Part shown: positions 24,548-33,912 of the stretch, in pieces
How the letters are laid out: each line of letters begins with the position of its first letter
Numbering within the stretch: position 1 is the stretch's first letter
Source: Streptomyces sp. G-G2
Lineage (GTDB): Bacteria > Actinomycetota > Actinomycetes > Streptomycetales > Streptomycetaceae
DNA length: 64,000 nt
Assembly: GCF_030063135.1 (NCBI RefSeq)
Contig: NZ_JASISO010000042.1
Coordinates: forward strand, 1 to 64,000
Direction: 5' to 3'
Translations under genes and position numbers: made by a program
The notes under the pieces: model-generated
Told to the model about the DNA's origin: nothing
What the model saw: only the letters and a program-made list of their open reading frames with translations
Databases searched by the model: none

Positions 24548-27412
24548 GTGCCTGACGTCTCCGTGGTCGTCATCGTCTACAACGACGCAGAGCGTCTGCC
24601 GACAGCAGTCCAGTCGGTTTTGGACCAGACTCTCAACGGGGTCGAAGTCGTGATCGTCGACGACTGCAGCAAGGACCGGTCCTTCGGGATCGCCAAGGAA
24701 CTGGAAGCGGCGCACCCCGGCCGGGTCCGGGCGTTCCAGCTGCCCGAGAACAGCGGCGGCTGCGGCGCTCCCCGCAACCGGGGCATCCGGGAGGCGGCCG
24801 GAACGTACGTCATGTTCCTGGACAGCGACGACGTCCTGGAACGCAACGCCTGCCGCAACATGCTCGACGCCGCCGAGCGGACCGGTTCCGACCTGGTCTC
24901 CGGCATGTGCGTCCGGGTCCACGTGGACAACCGGTTCGGCAAGACGACCGAGTGGTACCCCTGGATCTACTCCCGCACCCGCACGCTGGAGTCGATCACC
25001 GAGTACCCGGACCTGCTGGTCTACGACACCCTCTCGACCAACAAGTGCTACCGCCGCTCGTTCCTGCTGGAGCAGGGGCTGGAGTTCCCGGTCGGCATCC
25101 ACTACGAGGACCTGCTCTTCTCGGCGCAGGCGTACGTCGCCGCGAGCCGCATCACGCTGATCCCCAACCAGGTCTACTTCTGGAACGTGGTCGAGAAGGC
25201 CGCCGCCAAGTCGATCAGCAACCGGCGTCACGAGATCGCGAACTTCGTCCACCGGATGGAGATCCACCGCCGGGTCGACGAGCTGCTCGCCAGCAAGGGC
25301 CACGACCAGATCAAGTCCGCCAAGGACGCCAAGTTCCTCAAGCACGACCTCGTGCTGCACCTGCGCGACCTGCGGCTGCTCGACGACGACTACCGCCAGG
25401 AGTTCGCCCGGCTGGCCAACGGCTACCTCGCGGGCATCGACCCGGCCGCCTACGAGCACGTCACCCACCTCCAGGCGATCTGCGCGTACCTGCTCGGCCA
25501 GGAGGACTGGGACAACCTGCTCTCGGCCGCCGACGCCATGACCAACAAGGGGCGGCTGTCGTCCTCCCTGGCCGAGCGCGACGGGCGCGTCTACTGGTGC
25601 GCCGGGCACCTCGACGACGCCGAGGGCCGCCGGATACTGGACGTCACCGACCAGGGCTTCCACACCACGGCGCTGACCTCGCTCACCCTGGGCAACCGGC
25701 TCACCTCGTACGAGGACGACGGCCGCGGCACGGTCACCATGTCGGGCTCCGTCGTGAACCCGCTGGGACGGATCCTGCCCGGGGCGGAGCTGAGCGCCGA
25801 GCTGGAGTTCCGGGCCCGGCGGCAGATCGGGGTGCGCCCCTTCCGGTTCCCGGTGGCAACCGTGCGCCACGCCGGTGACACGATCGAGTGGACCGGTACG
25901 GCCGACATCGGCTCGACCGTGCGGCCGCTCGGCATCATCGACGCCGTCTGGGACGTCCGGCTCAAGCTGAAGGCGGGCGCGGACCGGATCTCCACCCGGG
26001 TCTCGGTCGGTGCGGTGGACCTCGATTCGGCCACCGCCCTGCGCGTGCGCCCGCGGCTCACCCGGCTGGTCTCCGACCGCTTCGAGCCGGAGATGACGAA
26101 GAAGGGCAACCTCTCGTACGTCCTGACCGCCGAGGGCGCCGCCGCCGTCCGCACCCAGAGCCTGATCAACAACGCCATGCACGGCAGGGCCGCGGGCGTG
26201 CTCAAGCGCGGGCTGCGCAAGGCCCTGCGCGCCCGCCGCAACATCGGCTCCGGCGAGCAGAAGGTGAAGCTCTACCACGAGGTGTTCTCGAAGCTGCCCG
26301 TCAAGAAGGGCACGGTCGTCTTCGAGAGCCACATGGGCAAGCAGTACAGCGACAGCCCGAAGGCGATCTACGAGGAGATGGTCCGCCAGGGCATCGCCTT
26401 CGACGCCGTGTGGTCCTACGCGGGCGCCCGCCCCACCGGCTTCCCCAAGGAGGCCACCCTGGTCAAGCGCTGGAGCTGGGCCTACCTGCGGGCGCTGGCG
26501 CAGGCCGAGTACTGGATCGACAACCAGGGCTTCCCGCTCGCGCTCGCCAAGCGGCCCGGGACGACGTACATCCAGACCTGGCACGGCTCCGCGCTCAAGC
26601 GGATGGGCTTCCACGAGCCGCGCACCAAGGCCCAGGGCCGCGCCGGACAGGCGAAGTTCCAGAAGGCCGTGGACCGGTTCGACCACTTCCTGATCCGCTC
26701 CGAGCACGACGCCCGCACCCTCGCCAAGGGCTTCCGGCTGCGCGACGAGGTCCTGCTGCGCACCGGCTACCCGCGCAACGACGCGCTGGTCGCGGCGCAC
26801 CGCGCCGAGGCGGACAGCGGAGAGCGGGTGCGCGGGCCGCTCGCCGCGGAGCTGGGCATCGACCCGGCGACGAAGGTGCTGCTGTACGCGCCGACCTTCC
26901 GGGCGAACGCGGACGGCGCGGTGGAGGGCTTCGACTTCCCCTTCGACGTGGAGGAGTTCGCGGACCGGCTCGGGGACCGCTTCACCCTGCTGGTGCGCAC
27001 CCACTACCTCAACAGCGTGTCGCTGCCGCCGTCGGTGTCGGGCCGGGTGATCGACGTCTCCCGCCGTCACGACATCACCCCGCTGCTGGAGCTGGCCGAC
27101 GGGCTGATCACCGACTACTCGTCCGTGATGTTCGACTACGCGGTCCTCGACCGGCCGATGGTGTTCTTCGCCTACGACTACGAGAAGTACTCAACGGACA
27201 TCCGCGGGACGTACTTCGACCTCAAGGAGAAGGCACCGGGCCCGGTGGTCGCCACCGCGGACGAGCTCCTGCAGGCGCTCGGCGCCTTCGAGGAGGCCGA
27301 CGCCAAGTACGCGGAGGCCCGCTCCCGTTTCCTCACCGAGTTCGGTGAATACGACCGCGGGGACGCGGCCCGCCAGATCGTCGAGAAGTTCTTCACCAGG
27401 GGTGGCAAGTGA
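24548..27412 (+). CDS. GT2 glycosyltransferase fused to CDP-glycerol (TagF-like) polymerase
   Basis: A 954-residue fusion for wall glycopolymer (teichoic-acid-like) synthesis. Residues about 1-220 are a GT2 domain: VSVVVIVYNDAERLPTAVQS, VIVDDCSKDRSFG, ENSGGCGAPRNRGI, MFLDSDDVLE. The middle 300 residues form a helical and beta linker region. The C-terminal 400 match the TagF/glycerophosphotransferase family: YIQTWHGSALKRMGFHEPRT, YAPTFRANADGA, THYLNSVSLPPSVSGRV, DGLITDYSSVMFDYAVLDRP. Two GTGs (24542 and 24548) can start it; GAGG lies five bases before the second, which I prefer. The next gene overlaps it by four bases. Confidence 0.92.
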   Translation: MPDVSVVVIVYNDAERLPTAVQSVLDQTLNGVEVVIVDDCSKDRSFGIAKELEAAHPGRVRAFQLPENSGGCGAPRNRGIREAAGTYVMFLDSDDVLERNACRNMLDAAERTGSDLVSGMCVRVHVDNRFGKTTEWYPWIYSRTRTLESITEYPDLLVYDTLSTNKCYRRSFLLEQGLEFPVGIHYEDLLFSAQAYVAASRITLIPNQVYFWNVVEKAAAKSISNRRHEIANFVHRMEIHRRVDELLASKGHDQIKSAKDAKFLKHDLVLHLRDLRLLDDDYRQEFARLANGYLAGIDPAAYEHVTHLQAICAYLLGQEDWDNLLSAADAMTNKGRLSSSLAERDGRVYWCAGHLDDAEGRRILDVTDQGFHTTALTSLTLGNRLTSYEDDGRGTVTMSGSVVNPLGRILPGAELSAELEFRARRQIGVRPFRFPVATVRHAGDTIEWTGTADIGSTVRPLGIIDAVWDVRLKLKAGADRISTRVSVGAVDLDSATALRVRPRLTRLVSDRFEPEMTKKGNLSYVLTAEGAAAVRTQSLINNAMHGRAAGVLKRGLRKALRARRNIGSGEQKVKLYHEVFSKLPVKKGTVVFESHMGKQYSDSPKAIYEEMVRQGIAFDAVWSYAGARPTGFPKEATLVKRWSWAYLRALAQAEYWIDNQGFPLALAKRPGTTYIQTWHGSALKRMGFHEPRTKAQGRAGQAKFQKAVDRFDHFLIRSEHDARTLAKGFRLRDEVLLRTGYPRNDALVAAHRAEADSGERVRGPLAAELGIDPATKVLLYAPTFRANADGAVEGFDFPFDVEEFADRLGDRFTLLVRTHYLNSVSLPPSVSGRVIDVSRRHDITPLLELADGLITDYSSVMFDYAVLDRPMVFFAYDYEKYSTDIRGTYFDLKEKAPGPVVATADELLQALGAFEEADAKYAEARSRFLTEFGEYDRGDAARQIVEKFFTRGGK

Positions 27413-28590
27413 GCCAGCAGAACGCCGAGTCGGTGACGTCCGGCGGGCGGGACGTCTTCATCGTCTCCAACAGCGTCGACGAGCTGGGCGGGGTGACCAC
27501 CTGGTCGCACCAGATGGCCCGGCTCTTCACCGACCGCGGCCACCGGGTGCACGTCGTCGGCATCGCCCCGGTCGCCGAGGAGATCCGCCAGGAGCTCCCC
27601 GCGGACCTGCCCTACGAGACGACCACCCTGTACGACGCCCACCCGCCCGCGGCCCGTCGGCTGCACGGCCTCAAGGGCCGCCTCAACGCCCCCGAACGGC
27701 GCCGTCAGGCAGCCCGCCGGGCCGGGATGCGGGCCAGGGCCGAGCAGCTGAGCGCCCTGTTCCGGGCGGCCCGCCCCGGGGCCGTCGTGATCGTCACGCA
27801 GGTCTGGGCGATGGAGTGGGTCGCGCTCGCCGACACCAAGGGGCTCGTCCTCATCGGGATGAGCCACGAATCGTTCGAGGCCAGCCGCAAGTCCACCCGC
27901 GGGGCCCGGGTCCGGCGTCACTACCGGGACGTGGACCGGCTGCTCGTGCTGACCCCCGAGGACGCGGACCTCTGGATCCGTTCCGGGATGCAGAACGTGG
28001 GCAGCATGCCGAACCCGCTGCCCTTCATGCCGGACTCCCCCGCTCCGCGCACCGAGAAGGTCGTCGCCTGCGTGGGCCGGCTCGCCGACGAGAAGGGCGT
28101 GGACCTGCTCCTCGACGCCTGGGCGGACGCCGTACCGCAGCACCCGGACTGGACCCTGCGGATCTACGGCGCGGGCGTGGACGCGGCCATGCTGCGCGAG
28201 CGCTGCACCTCGCTCGGCCTGGACGACTCCGTCGAGTGGATGGGCAGTACGAACGACGTGCTGGGCGCGCTGAGCGGAGCCTCGGTGTTCGCCCAGGCCT
28301 CCCGGGCCGAGGGATTCCCGATCACCCTGCTGGAGGCGATGGCGGCGGGCGTGCCCTGCGCCGCCTTCGACTGCGCGCCGGGCGTCCGGGCGATCGTCTC
28401 GCACGGTGAGGACGGGCTGCTCGCCCGGGTCGGCAACACCATGGAGCTGGCCGGACACCTGCGGGTGCTGATGACGGACAAGGAACTGCGCGACCGGATG
28501 GGCGACGCGGCCTTCCAGAACGTGCGGCGCTACTCCAGCGACGAGATCACCGACCGGTGGGAGAACCTGTTCGCGTTCCTGGAACGCTGA
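27409..28590 (+). CDS. GT4 family glycosyltransferase
   Basis: A 393-residue GT-B fold enzyme. The N-terminal Rossmann domain has SNSVDELGGVTTWSHQMARL. The nucleotide-sugar domain has VACVGRLADEKGVDLLLDAW and the GT4 signature QASRAEGFPITLLEAMAAGV. Donor and acceptor are unknown. Its GTG overlaps the stop of the GT2-TagF fusion (GTGA), so the two proteins are made together and probably build the same polymer. A strong terminator follows within 60 bases. Confidence 0.93.
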   Translation: MSQQNAESVTSGGRDVFIVSNSVDELGGVTTWSHQMARLFTDRGHRVHVVGIAPVAEEIRQELPADLPYETTTLYDAHPPAARRLHGLKGRLNAPERRRQAARRAGMRARAEQLSALFRAARPGAVVIVTQVWAMEWVALADTKGLVLIGMSHESFEASRKSTRGARVRRHYRDVDRLLVLTPEDADLWIRSGMQNVGSMPNPLPFMPDSPAPRTEKVVACVGRLADEKGVDLLLDAWADAVPQHPDWTLRIYGAGVDAAMLRERCTSLGLDDSVEWMGSTNDVLGALSGASVFAQASRAEGFPITLLEAMAAGVPCAAFDCAPGVRAIVSHGEDGLLARVGNTMELAGHLRVLMTDKELRDRMGDAAFQNVRRYSSDEITDRWENLFAFLER

Positions 28591-28605
28591 GCCCCTCCCC
28601 ACGCG

Positions 28606-28646
28606 GAAGCCGCCCGCCCCGGTCCACGACCGGGGCGGGCGGCTTC
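28606..28646. terminator. bidirectional terminator between GT4 and galE
   Basis: Perfect 18-bp arms beginning GAAGCCGCCCGCCCC with a five-base loop, placed between the convergent GT4 and galE genes. Confidence 0.88.
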
Positions 28647-28673
28647 GCGCGTAGGGGTGCGTGCGCGCCGTGC

Positions 28674-29654
28674 TCAGCCCTTGCGGTTGGCTTCCCAGCC
28701 CGCCCACGCCGAGGTGATCATCTCGCGGACGTCGTGGCGGGCCTTCCAGCCCAGCTGCGCCGCGATCCGGTCCGCCGAGGCCACGACCTTCGCCGGGTCG
28801 CCGGGGCGGCGCGGGGTGACGACGGGCGCGATGGCGTGCCCGGTGTTCGCGTTCAGCAGCTCGACCATCTCCCGTACGGAGACGCCCTCGCCGCGCCCGA
28901 TGTTGACGGTGAGGTCCTGGTACTCGCCCCGCCCGGCCCACTCGGCGAGCTTGCGCGCGGCCACCAGGTGGGCGTCGGCCAGGTCCTCGACGTGGATGTA
29001 GTCGCGGATGCAGGTGCCGTCCGGGGTCGGGTAGTCGTCGCCGAAGATCCGGGCGCCCTCACCGGCGTCGTAGCGCTCGAAGACCATCGGGACCAGGTTG
29101 AAGACGCCCGTGTCGGCGAGTTCGGGGGTGGCCGCGCCCGCCACGTTGAAGTAGCGCAGGCAGGCGGTGGAGATGCCGTGGGCCTTGCCCGCGGCGCGGA
29201 CCAGCCACTCACCGGCCAGCTTCGTCTCGCCGTACGGGCTCAGCGGCGCGCACGGGGTCTCCTCGGTCACCAGGTCCACGTCGGGCATGCCGTACACGGA
29301 GGCGGACGAGGAGAAGAGGAAGCTGCGGATCCCGGCGGCGGCGACCGCCTCCAGCAGGACCGTGAGGCCCTGGACGTTCTCGTGGTAGTAGTACAGCGGC
29401 TTCTCGACGGACTCGCCGACCTGCTTCTTGCCCGCCAGGTGCACCACACCGGTGATGTCGTACTGCTGGAAGGCCTCGTCGAGGACGAGCCGGTCCAGGA
29501 CGGAGCCGATCACCAGGGGCACGCCCTCCGGGACCCGGTCGGCGTTGCCCGTGGACAGGTCGTCCAGGACGACGACCTCCTCACCCGCGAGCAGCATCGC
29601 CCGGACGACGTGCGCGCCGATGTACCCGGCGCCTCCGGTGATCAGAAACGTCAT
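28674..29654 (-). CDS. galE: UDP-glucose 4-epimerase
   Basis: Short-chain dehydrogenase-fold epimerase interconverting UDP-glucose and UDP-galactose, 326 residues. It has the NAD-binding ITGGAGYIGAHVV, VVLDDLSTGN, the active-site Ser/Tyr/Lys pattern (FLFSSSASVYGMP; SPYGETKLAGEW), CLRYFNVAGA and CIRDYIHVEDLADAHLVA. ATG at 29654. It is 29 bases downstream of the GT2 gene and probably supplies UDP-galactose to the glycosyltransferases around it. Confidence 0.95.
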   Translation of the reverse strand: MTFLITGGAGYIGAHVVRAMLLAGEEVVVLDDLSTGNADRVPEGVPLVIGSVLDRLVLDEAFQQYDITGVVHLAGKKQVGESVEKPLYYYHENVQGLTVLLEAVAAAGIRSFLFSSSASVYGMPDVDLVTEETPCAPLSPYGETKLAGEWLVRAAGKAHGISTACLRYFNVAGAATPELADTGVFNLVPMVFERYDAGEGARIFGDDYPTPDGTCIRDYIHVEDLADAHLVAARKLAEWAGRGEYQDLTVNIGRGEGVSVREMVELLNANTGHAIAPVVTPRRPGDPAKVVASADRIAAQLGWKARHDVREMITSAWAGWEANRKG

Positions 29655-29683
29655 GCGTATCTCCCCAGCTCTCGCGTGAAGCT

Positions 29684-31303
29684 CTAGCGTGACCGGCGGC
29701 CCGTACGGGCGCGGTCGAGACGGTTGCGTACGAAGCTCGCGGCGCCCTCCGCACCGGGCGCGAGCCGCAGCGCGAGCGACCCGGAGGCCGTTCGGTAGGG
29801 CTGCGCCAGCAGAACACCGTACCTGCTGCTGAACAGGGCGCGGCGACGCAGCAGATCGCCCAGGGGGCGCAGGGAGGTGAGGAGGGAGCTCCCGTCCTCG
29901 CACTCCACGCCCACCCGGACGTCCCAGGCCTGGATTCCGCGCAGTCCCCTGCGGCGGCCGGTGGCGGCCAGCGCGGCGAGCCGGAACGGCAGCTCGGCGC
30001 TCCAGCCGTCCGCGCCGTCGGGGCGCAGCTCGGCCGCCGGGACCTCGACCGGTTCCCCGCCCGCGCGCGGGACGAAACACAGGTGTGCGCTGCGGGGCGC
30101 GGACTCGGCGAGGCGTCCGTACAGGTCGTGCACACGGAGGGTGAGACGCGTGCCGCCGCCCGCCGGTTCCGCGTCGACGGTGACGGGCAGCTCCGCGGCC
30201 GGGAGGGCGGCGAGGCCGTCGAGGGCGGCGGGGGTCTCCTCGCTCCACACCGGGGCGCCGTCGGCGGCCCGGGCGTACGGGGGCAGCAGACGGGGCGGTT
30301 CGGCGGCGAAGCGGCTCAGGCGCCGGATGTCGGCGGGCGGGGCGGGGGTGGCGCGCAGGACCCGGACGATCCAGCGGGCACGGGCCGGGGCCGCCTCGAC
30401 GGCGGCTTCGTCGAACCCGGCGACGTAGTCCCTGGTCAGGGTCCACCAGGCGGCCTGATAGCCGGGGTCGGTGCCCAGCTCGCGCAGGTACATGCGCAGG
30501 TCGTAGTCGAGGAACTTGACCTGGCAGGCGAGGCCCAGCTCCGGCTCGGCGGCGGTGATGACCGCGGCGGCGGTGCGGTGGGCCTCGACGCGGGCGGCCC
30601 AGTTGCCGACGTCCTTGCGGTCCAGGGAGATCGACACCTGGGCGGCGGAGCGGCGCACGTGCCAGACGTAGACGAGGTCGGGGACGACCGCGATGCGGGG
30701 GGCGGCGGCCAGCACGCGGGCGGTGAAGACGAAGTCCTCGTAGACGAAGCGCCCGTCGGGGAAGCGGATGGCGTGCTTGTCGAGGAAGGCCCGCTCGTAG
30801 AGCTTGTTGACGCACAGGGTGTCGCGGACCAGCGCGGGCCGGTCCGCGGGCCGCTCGATCACCTCGCCGGGGGTGTACAGCCCGGGCATCCAGGGCGTGT
30901 CCTGGCCCTGGGGCAGCTCGCGCCGGACGCAGGCGCCGACGGTGACCGGCGCGCGGTGCTCCCCGGCGGCGCGCACCAGGGCCTCCACGGCTCCCGGGGG
31001 CAGCACGTCGTCGCTGTCGAGGAAGAGGACGTACGGCTCGGTGGCGGCCGCGATCCCGTCGTTGCGGGGCGTGCCGCAGCCACCGCTGTTCTCGGTGCGG
31101 TGGACGACCTTCAGGCGCGGGTGTACGGCGGCCAGCTCGTCCAGCACCCGGCCGGTGCCGTCGGCCGACGCGTCGTCGACCGCGATGACCTCACCGACCA
31201 GGGGGCCTTGGGCGAGTGCCGAGGTGACGGCCTCGCCGACGAGCGCGGCGTCGTTGTACGCGATCACCACGACGGAGACCCGGGGAGTGTTGCTGCTGCT
31301 CAC
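29684..31303 (-). CDS. GT2 family glycosyltransferase (539 aa)
   Basis: The N-terminal GT2 domain (VSVVVIAYNDAALVGEAVTS; VIAVDDASADGTG; NSGGCGTPRNDGIAA; LFLDSDDVLPPGAVE) is closely similar to the GT2 half of the fusion at 24548-27412, including the NSGGCG.PRN motif. The C-terminal 250 residues are a beta-rich region also like that fusion's middle part, but no TagF domain follows. GTG start at 31303. It is upstream of galE on the same strand. It may be a partial duplicate of the fusion or a separate wall-polymer sugar transferase. Confidence 0.88.
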   Translation of the reverse strand: MSSSNTPRVSVVVIAYNDAALVGEAVTSALAQGPLVGEVIAVDDASADGTGRVLDELAAVHPRLKVVHRTENSGGCGTPRNDGIAAATEPYVLFLDSDDVLPPGAVEALVRAAGEHRAPVTVGACVRRELPQGQDTPWMPGLYTPGEVIERPADRPALVRDTLCVNKLYERAFLDKHAIRFPDGRFVYEDFVFTARVLAAAPRIAVVPDLVYVWHVRRSAAQVSISLDRKDVGNWAARVEAHRTAAAVITAAEPELGLACQVKFLDYDLRMYLRELGTDPGYQAAWWTLTRDYVAGFDEAAVEAAPARARWIVRVLRATPAPPADIRRLSRFAAEPPRLLPPYARAADGAPVWSEETPAALDGLAALPAAELPVTVDAEPAGGGTRLTLRVHDLYGRLAESAPRSAHLCFVPRAGGEPVEVPAAELRPDGADGWSAELPFRLAALAATGRRRGLRGIQAWDVRVGVECEDGSSLLTSLRPLGDLLRRRALFSSRYGVLLAQPYRTASGSLALRLAPGAEGAASFVRNRLDRARTGRRSR

Positions 31304-31361
31304 CCCAGGATCCTATGGGACGTCCTGGGCGGTGCGACCGGTACCGGTTCACTCTGTGTCA

Positions 31362-31403
31362 AAGCCCCCGCCAAGATCCCGTCCGGGATCCTTGCGGGGG
31401 CTT
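31362..31403 (-). terminator. terminator downstream of obg
   Basis: Perfect 19-bp arms beginning AAGCCCCCGCCAAGATCCC with a four-base loop, 25 bases after the obg stop. It separates the ribosomal/GTPase unit from the GT2 gene. Confidence 0.85.
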
Positions 31404-31427
31404 CGGCCGTGCCGGAGGCGCGACGTG

Positions 31428-32885
31428 TTACATGCCGGTCTGGTTCTGCCGGAAGTCGTCGTACTCCTGCTGCGCCACGTCGCCGCGCTCGGCTTCCTTG
31501 TCGCGGCGGCGGGTCGTCGCGGGGCGCGGGGCCTCGAGGCGGTGGTCCTCGCCGCGGCGGCCCAGCATCTCGGCGCCGGCCATCATGGTCGGCTCCCAGT
31601 CGAAGACGACCGCGTTCTCGTCGGAGCCGATGGCCACGCCGTCACCGGAGCGGGCGCCCGCCTTCCTGAGCGACTCCTCGACACCGAGGCGCTGGAGGCG
31701 GTCGGCGAGGTAGCCGACGGCCTCGTCGTTGTTGAAGTCGGTCTGGCGGACCCAGCGCTCCGGCTTCTCGCCGCGCACCTTGTAGACGTCCTCGGCCTCG
31801 TCGTAGGTGACGGTGAACCCGGCGTCGTCGACGGCCTTCGGGCGGATGACGATGCGGGTCGCCTCCTCCTTCGGCTTGCGGGCGCGGGCCTTGGCGATGA
31901 CCTCGGCGAGGAAGTAGGAGAGCTCCTTGAGCCCCGAACGGGACACCGCGGAGACCTCGAAGACCTTGTAGCCGCGCGCTTCCAGGTCCGGGCGGACCAT
32001 GTCCGCGAGGTCCTGGCCGTCCGGGATGTCGACCTTGTTCAGGACGACGAGGCGCGGGCGCTTCTCCAGGCCGCCGCCGTAGAGCTTGAGCTCGTTCTCG
32101 ATGGCGTCGAGGTCGGCCAGCGGGTCGCGGTCGGACTCCAGGGTGGCGGTGTCCAGGACGTGCACGAGGATCGAGCAGCGCTCGACGTGGCGCAGGAACT
32201 CCAGGCCGAGGCCCTTGCCCTGGCTGGCGCCGGGGATCAGGCCCGGGACGTCGGCGATCGTGTAGACCGTCGAGCCCGCGGTGACCACGCCGAGGTTGGG
32301 GACCAGGGTGGTGAAGGGGTAGTCGGCGATCTTCGGCTTGGCGGCCGAGAGCACCGAGATGAGCGAGGACTTGCCCGCGCTCGGGAAGCCGACGAGCGCC
32401 ACGTCGGCGACGGTCTTCAGCTCCAGGACGACGTCGCCGCCGGTGCCGGGTACGCCGAGCAGGGCGAAGCCGGGCGCCTTGCGGCGGGCGGAGGACAGCG
32501 CGGCGTTGCCGAGACCGCCGCGGCCGCCCTCGGCGGCGACGTAGGTGGTGCCCTGGCCGACGAGGTCGGCGAGGACGTTGCCCTCCTTGTCGAGGACGAC
32601 GGTGCCGTCCGGGACGGGCAGGATGATGTCCTGGCCGTCCTTGCCGGAGCGGTTGTCGCCGGCGCCGGGCTGGCCGTTGGTGGCCTTGCGGTGGGGGCTG
32701 TGGTGGTAGTCCAGCAGGGTGGTGACCGCCTGCTCCACCACCAGGATCACGTCGCCGCCACGGCCGCCGTTGCCGCCATCGGGGCCGCCGAGCGGCTTGA
32801 ACTTCTCCCGGTGAACGGAGGCGCAGCCGTGGCCCCCGTTACCCGCGGCGACATGCAGCTCGACGCGGTCCACGAAGGTGGTCAT
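31428..32885 (-). CDS. obg: Obg GTPase (ribosome assembly, differentiation control)
   Basis: A 485-residue Obg/CgtA GTPase; in Streptomyces it links GTP level to aerial growth and sporulation. It has the Gly-rich Obg fold (AAGNGGHGCASVHREKF; GGPDGGNGGRGGDVIL), the G1 loop GFPSAGKSS (residues 166-174), IADYPFTTLVPNLGVV, DVPGLIPGAS, NKVDIPDG, and the C-terminal OCT domain (VRGEKPERWVRQTDFNNDEA). GGAGG lies ahead of the ATG at 32885. It is the third gene of the conserved rplU-rpmA-obg unit, with a hairpin before it. Confidence 0.97.
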   Translation of the reverse strand: MTTFVDRVELHVAAGNGGHGCASVHREKFKPLGGPDGGNGGRGGDVILVVEQAVTTLLDYHHSPHRKATNGQPGAGDNRSGKDGQDIILPVPDGTVVLDKEGNVLADLVGQGTTYVAAEGGRGGLGNAALSSARRKAPGFALLGVPGTGGDVVLELKTVADVALVGFPSAGKSSLISVLSAAKPKIADYPFTTLVPNLGVVTAGSTVYTIADVPGLIPGASQGKGLGLEFLRHVERCSILVHVLDTATLESDRDPLADLDAIENELKLYGGGLEKRPRLVVLNKVDIPDGQDLADMVRPDLEARGYKVFEVSAVSRSGLKELSYFLAEVIAKARARKPKEEATRIVIRPKAVDDAGFTVTYDEAEDVYKVRGEKPERWVRQTDFNNDEAVGYLADRLQRLGVEESLRKAGARSGDGVAIGSDENAVVFDWEPTMMAGAEMLGRRGEDHRLEAPRPATTRRRDKEAERGDVAQQEYDDFRQNQTGM

Positions 32886-32962
32886 GGGTGTTCCTCCAGA
32901 TACATACGGGAATGTCCCGGGCAGGCCTTGCTGCCCATTAAACGTGTCTATGTGACAACGCG

Positions 32963-33019
32963 CCGAGGGCGGACCTCTCTTCCCGGCTGTCGCCGGGAAG
33001 AGCTGAGATCCGCCCTCGG
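32963..33019 (-). terminator. hairpin between rpmA and obg
   Basis: Inverted repeat with outer arms CCGAGGGCGGA/TCCGCCCTCGG and an inner CTCTTCCCGG-type stem. It probably acts as a partial terminator that sets ribosomal-protein versus Obg expression. Confidence 0.7.
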
Positions 33020-33052
33020 GAAGTTACGTACGCCAGATCAGCCGGAGCTGGA

Positions 33053-33307
33053 TCAGGCGGCCGGAACGATGTTGACGACCTTGCGGCCGCGGTGGGTGCC
33101 GAACTCGACAGCACCAGCCAGCAGCGCGAACAGCGTGTCGTCGCCGCCACGGCCGACGCCCGCGCCCGGGTGGAAGTGGGTGCCGCGCTGGCGGACGAGG
33201 ATCTCACCAGCGGAAACGACCTGACCGCCGAAGCGCTTCACGCCGAGCCGCTGAGCATTGGAGTCGCGCCCGTTCCGGGTGGAAGATGCGCCCTTCTTGT
33301 GTGCCAT
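33053..33307 (-). CDS. rpmA: 50S ribosomal protein L27
   Basis: An 84-residue L27 starting MAHKKGASSTRNGRDSNAQR, with the short N-terminus that reaches the peptidyl-transferase centre (no Firmicute-type cleaved extension). The family core GVKRFGGQVVSAGEILVRQR and GTHFHPGAGVGRGGDDTLFA is intact. It lies 13 bases after rplU on the same strand and is translated from the same message. Confidence 0.98.
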   Translation of the reverse strand: MAHKKGASSTRNGRDSNAQRLGVKRFGGQVVSAGEILVRQRGTHFHPGAGVGRGGDDTLFALLAGAVEFGTHRGRKVVNIVPAA

Positions 33308-33320
33308 GTCTCAGTCCCTC

Positions 33321-33641
33321 TTACTTCGCAGCCGCGGGGATACCGGTGACCTGGATCGCCGTGTACTGCTGGCGGTGACCCTGGCGACGGCGGTAGCCGG
33401 TCTTGTTCTTGTAGCGCAGAATGTCGATCTTGGCGCCCTTGTGGTGATCCACAATCTCGGCCGTGACCTTGATGCCGGCCAGGACCCACGGGTCACTGGT
33501 GACGGCTTCGCCGTCGACAACGAGCAGGGTCGAGAGCTCGACCGTGTCGCCAACCTTGGCAGTGGGAATCTTGTCAACTTCAACGATGTCGCCGACAGCA
33601 ACCTTGTGCTGGCGACCACCGCTGCGCACGATGGCGTACAC
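33321..33641 (-). CDS. rplU: 50S ribosomal protein L21
   Basis: A 106-residue L21, read from a GTG at 33641 as MYAIVRSGGRQHKVAVGDIV. It contains ILRYKNKTGYRRRQGHRQQY, the 23S-binding loop. The longer open frame upstream is not family sequence. It is preceded by an untranslated leader of about 180 bases and a well-spaced promoter, and is followed by rpmA. Confidence 0.98.
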   Translation of the reverse strand: MYAIVRSGGRQHKVAVGDIVEVDKIPTAKVGDTVELSTLLVVDGEAVTSDPWVLAGIKVTAEIVDHHKGAKIDILRYKNKTGYRRRQGHRQQYTAIQVTGIPAAAK

Positions 33642-33825
33642 GCGGATCTCTCTCTCACTCGGGGCGGATGCTCCTGAAGCCAGCCGCTCAGGCAGGCCCG
33701 TCGCGAAGACGGGACCGCACAGATCCGGATTGGACGAGCGGCCTCTCCCCATACGGCGCGAAAGCGCACGCGACGGGAGGAAGGTGCTCAGGAGCGCGGC
33801 GCGCCATAAGACACGCCGACGGTCT

Positions 33826-33854
33826 AGGTTACGGGGCCCCAGTTCAGGAATCAA
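33826..33854 (-). promoter_or_regulatory. promoter of rplU-rpmA(-obg)
   Basis: On the minus strand TTGATT (33849-33854) and TAACCT (33826-33831) are separated by exactly 17 bases, a good vegetative-sigma-type promoter. It predicts a leader of about 180 bases before rplU, which could host L21 feedback control, though I see no proven motif. Confidence 0.62.
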
Positions 33855-33872
33855 ACCGGGCCCTGCACGGCT

Positions 33873-33900
33873 GTGGGCCCCCCCGTCCGGCGGGGCCCAC
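33873..33900 (-). terminator. terminator downstream of rne
   Basis: GTGGGCCCC and GGGGCCCAC with a 10-base loop, 13 bases after the rne stop and upstream of the rplU promoter. Confidence 0.75.
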
Positions 33901-33912
33901 ACCCGGTGTGGG

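Noticed and set aside
24359..27070. Minus-strand upstream extension of the GtrB gene through the GT2-TagF fusion
   Set aside because: The GtrB start MTKLSVVVPCYNEE at 24358 is canonical; the rest is antisense sequence.
29655..30815. Upstream extension of galE into the GT2 gene
   Set aside because: Frame continues only by GC bias; galE has a clean start at 29654.
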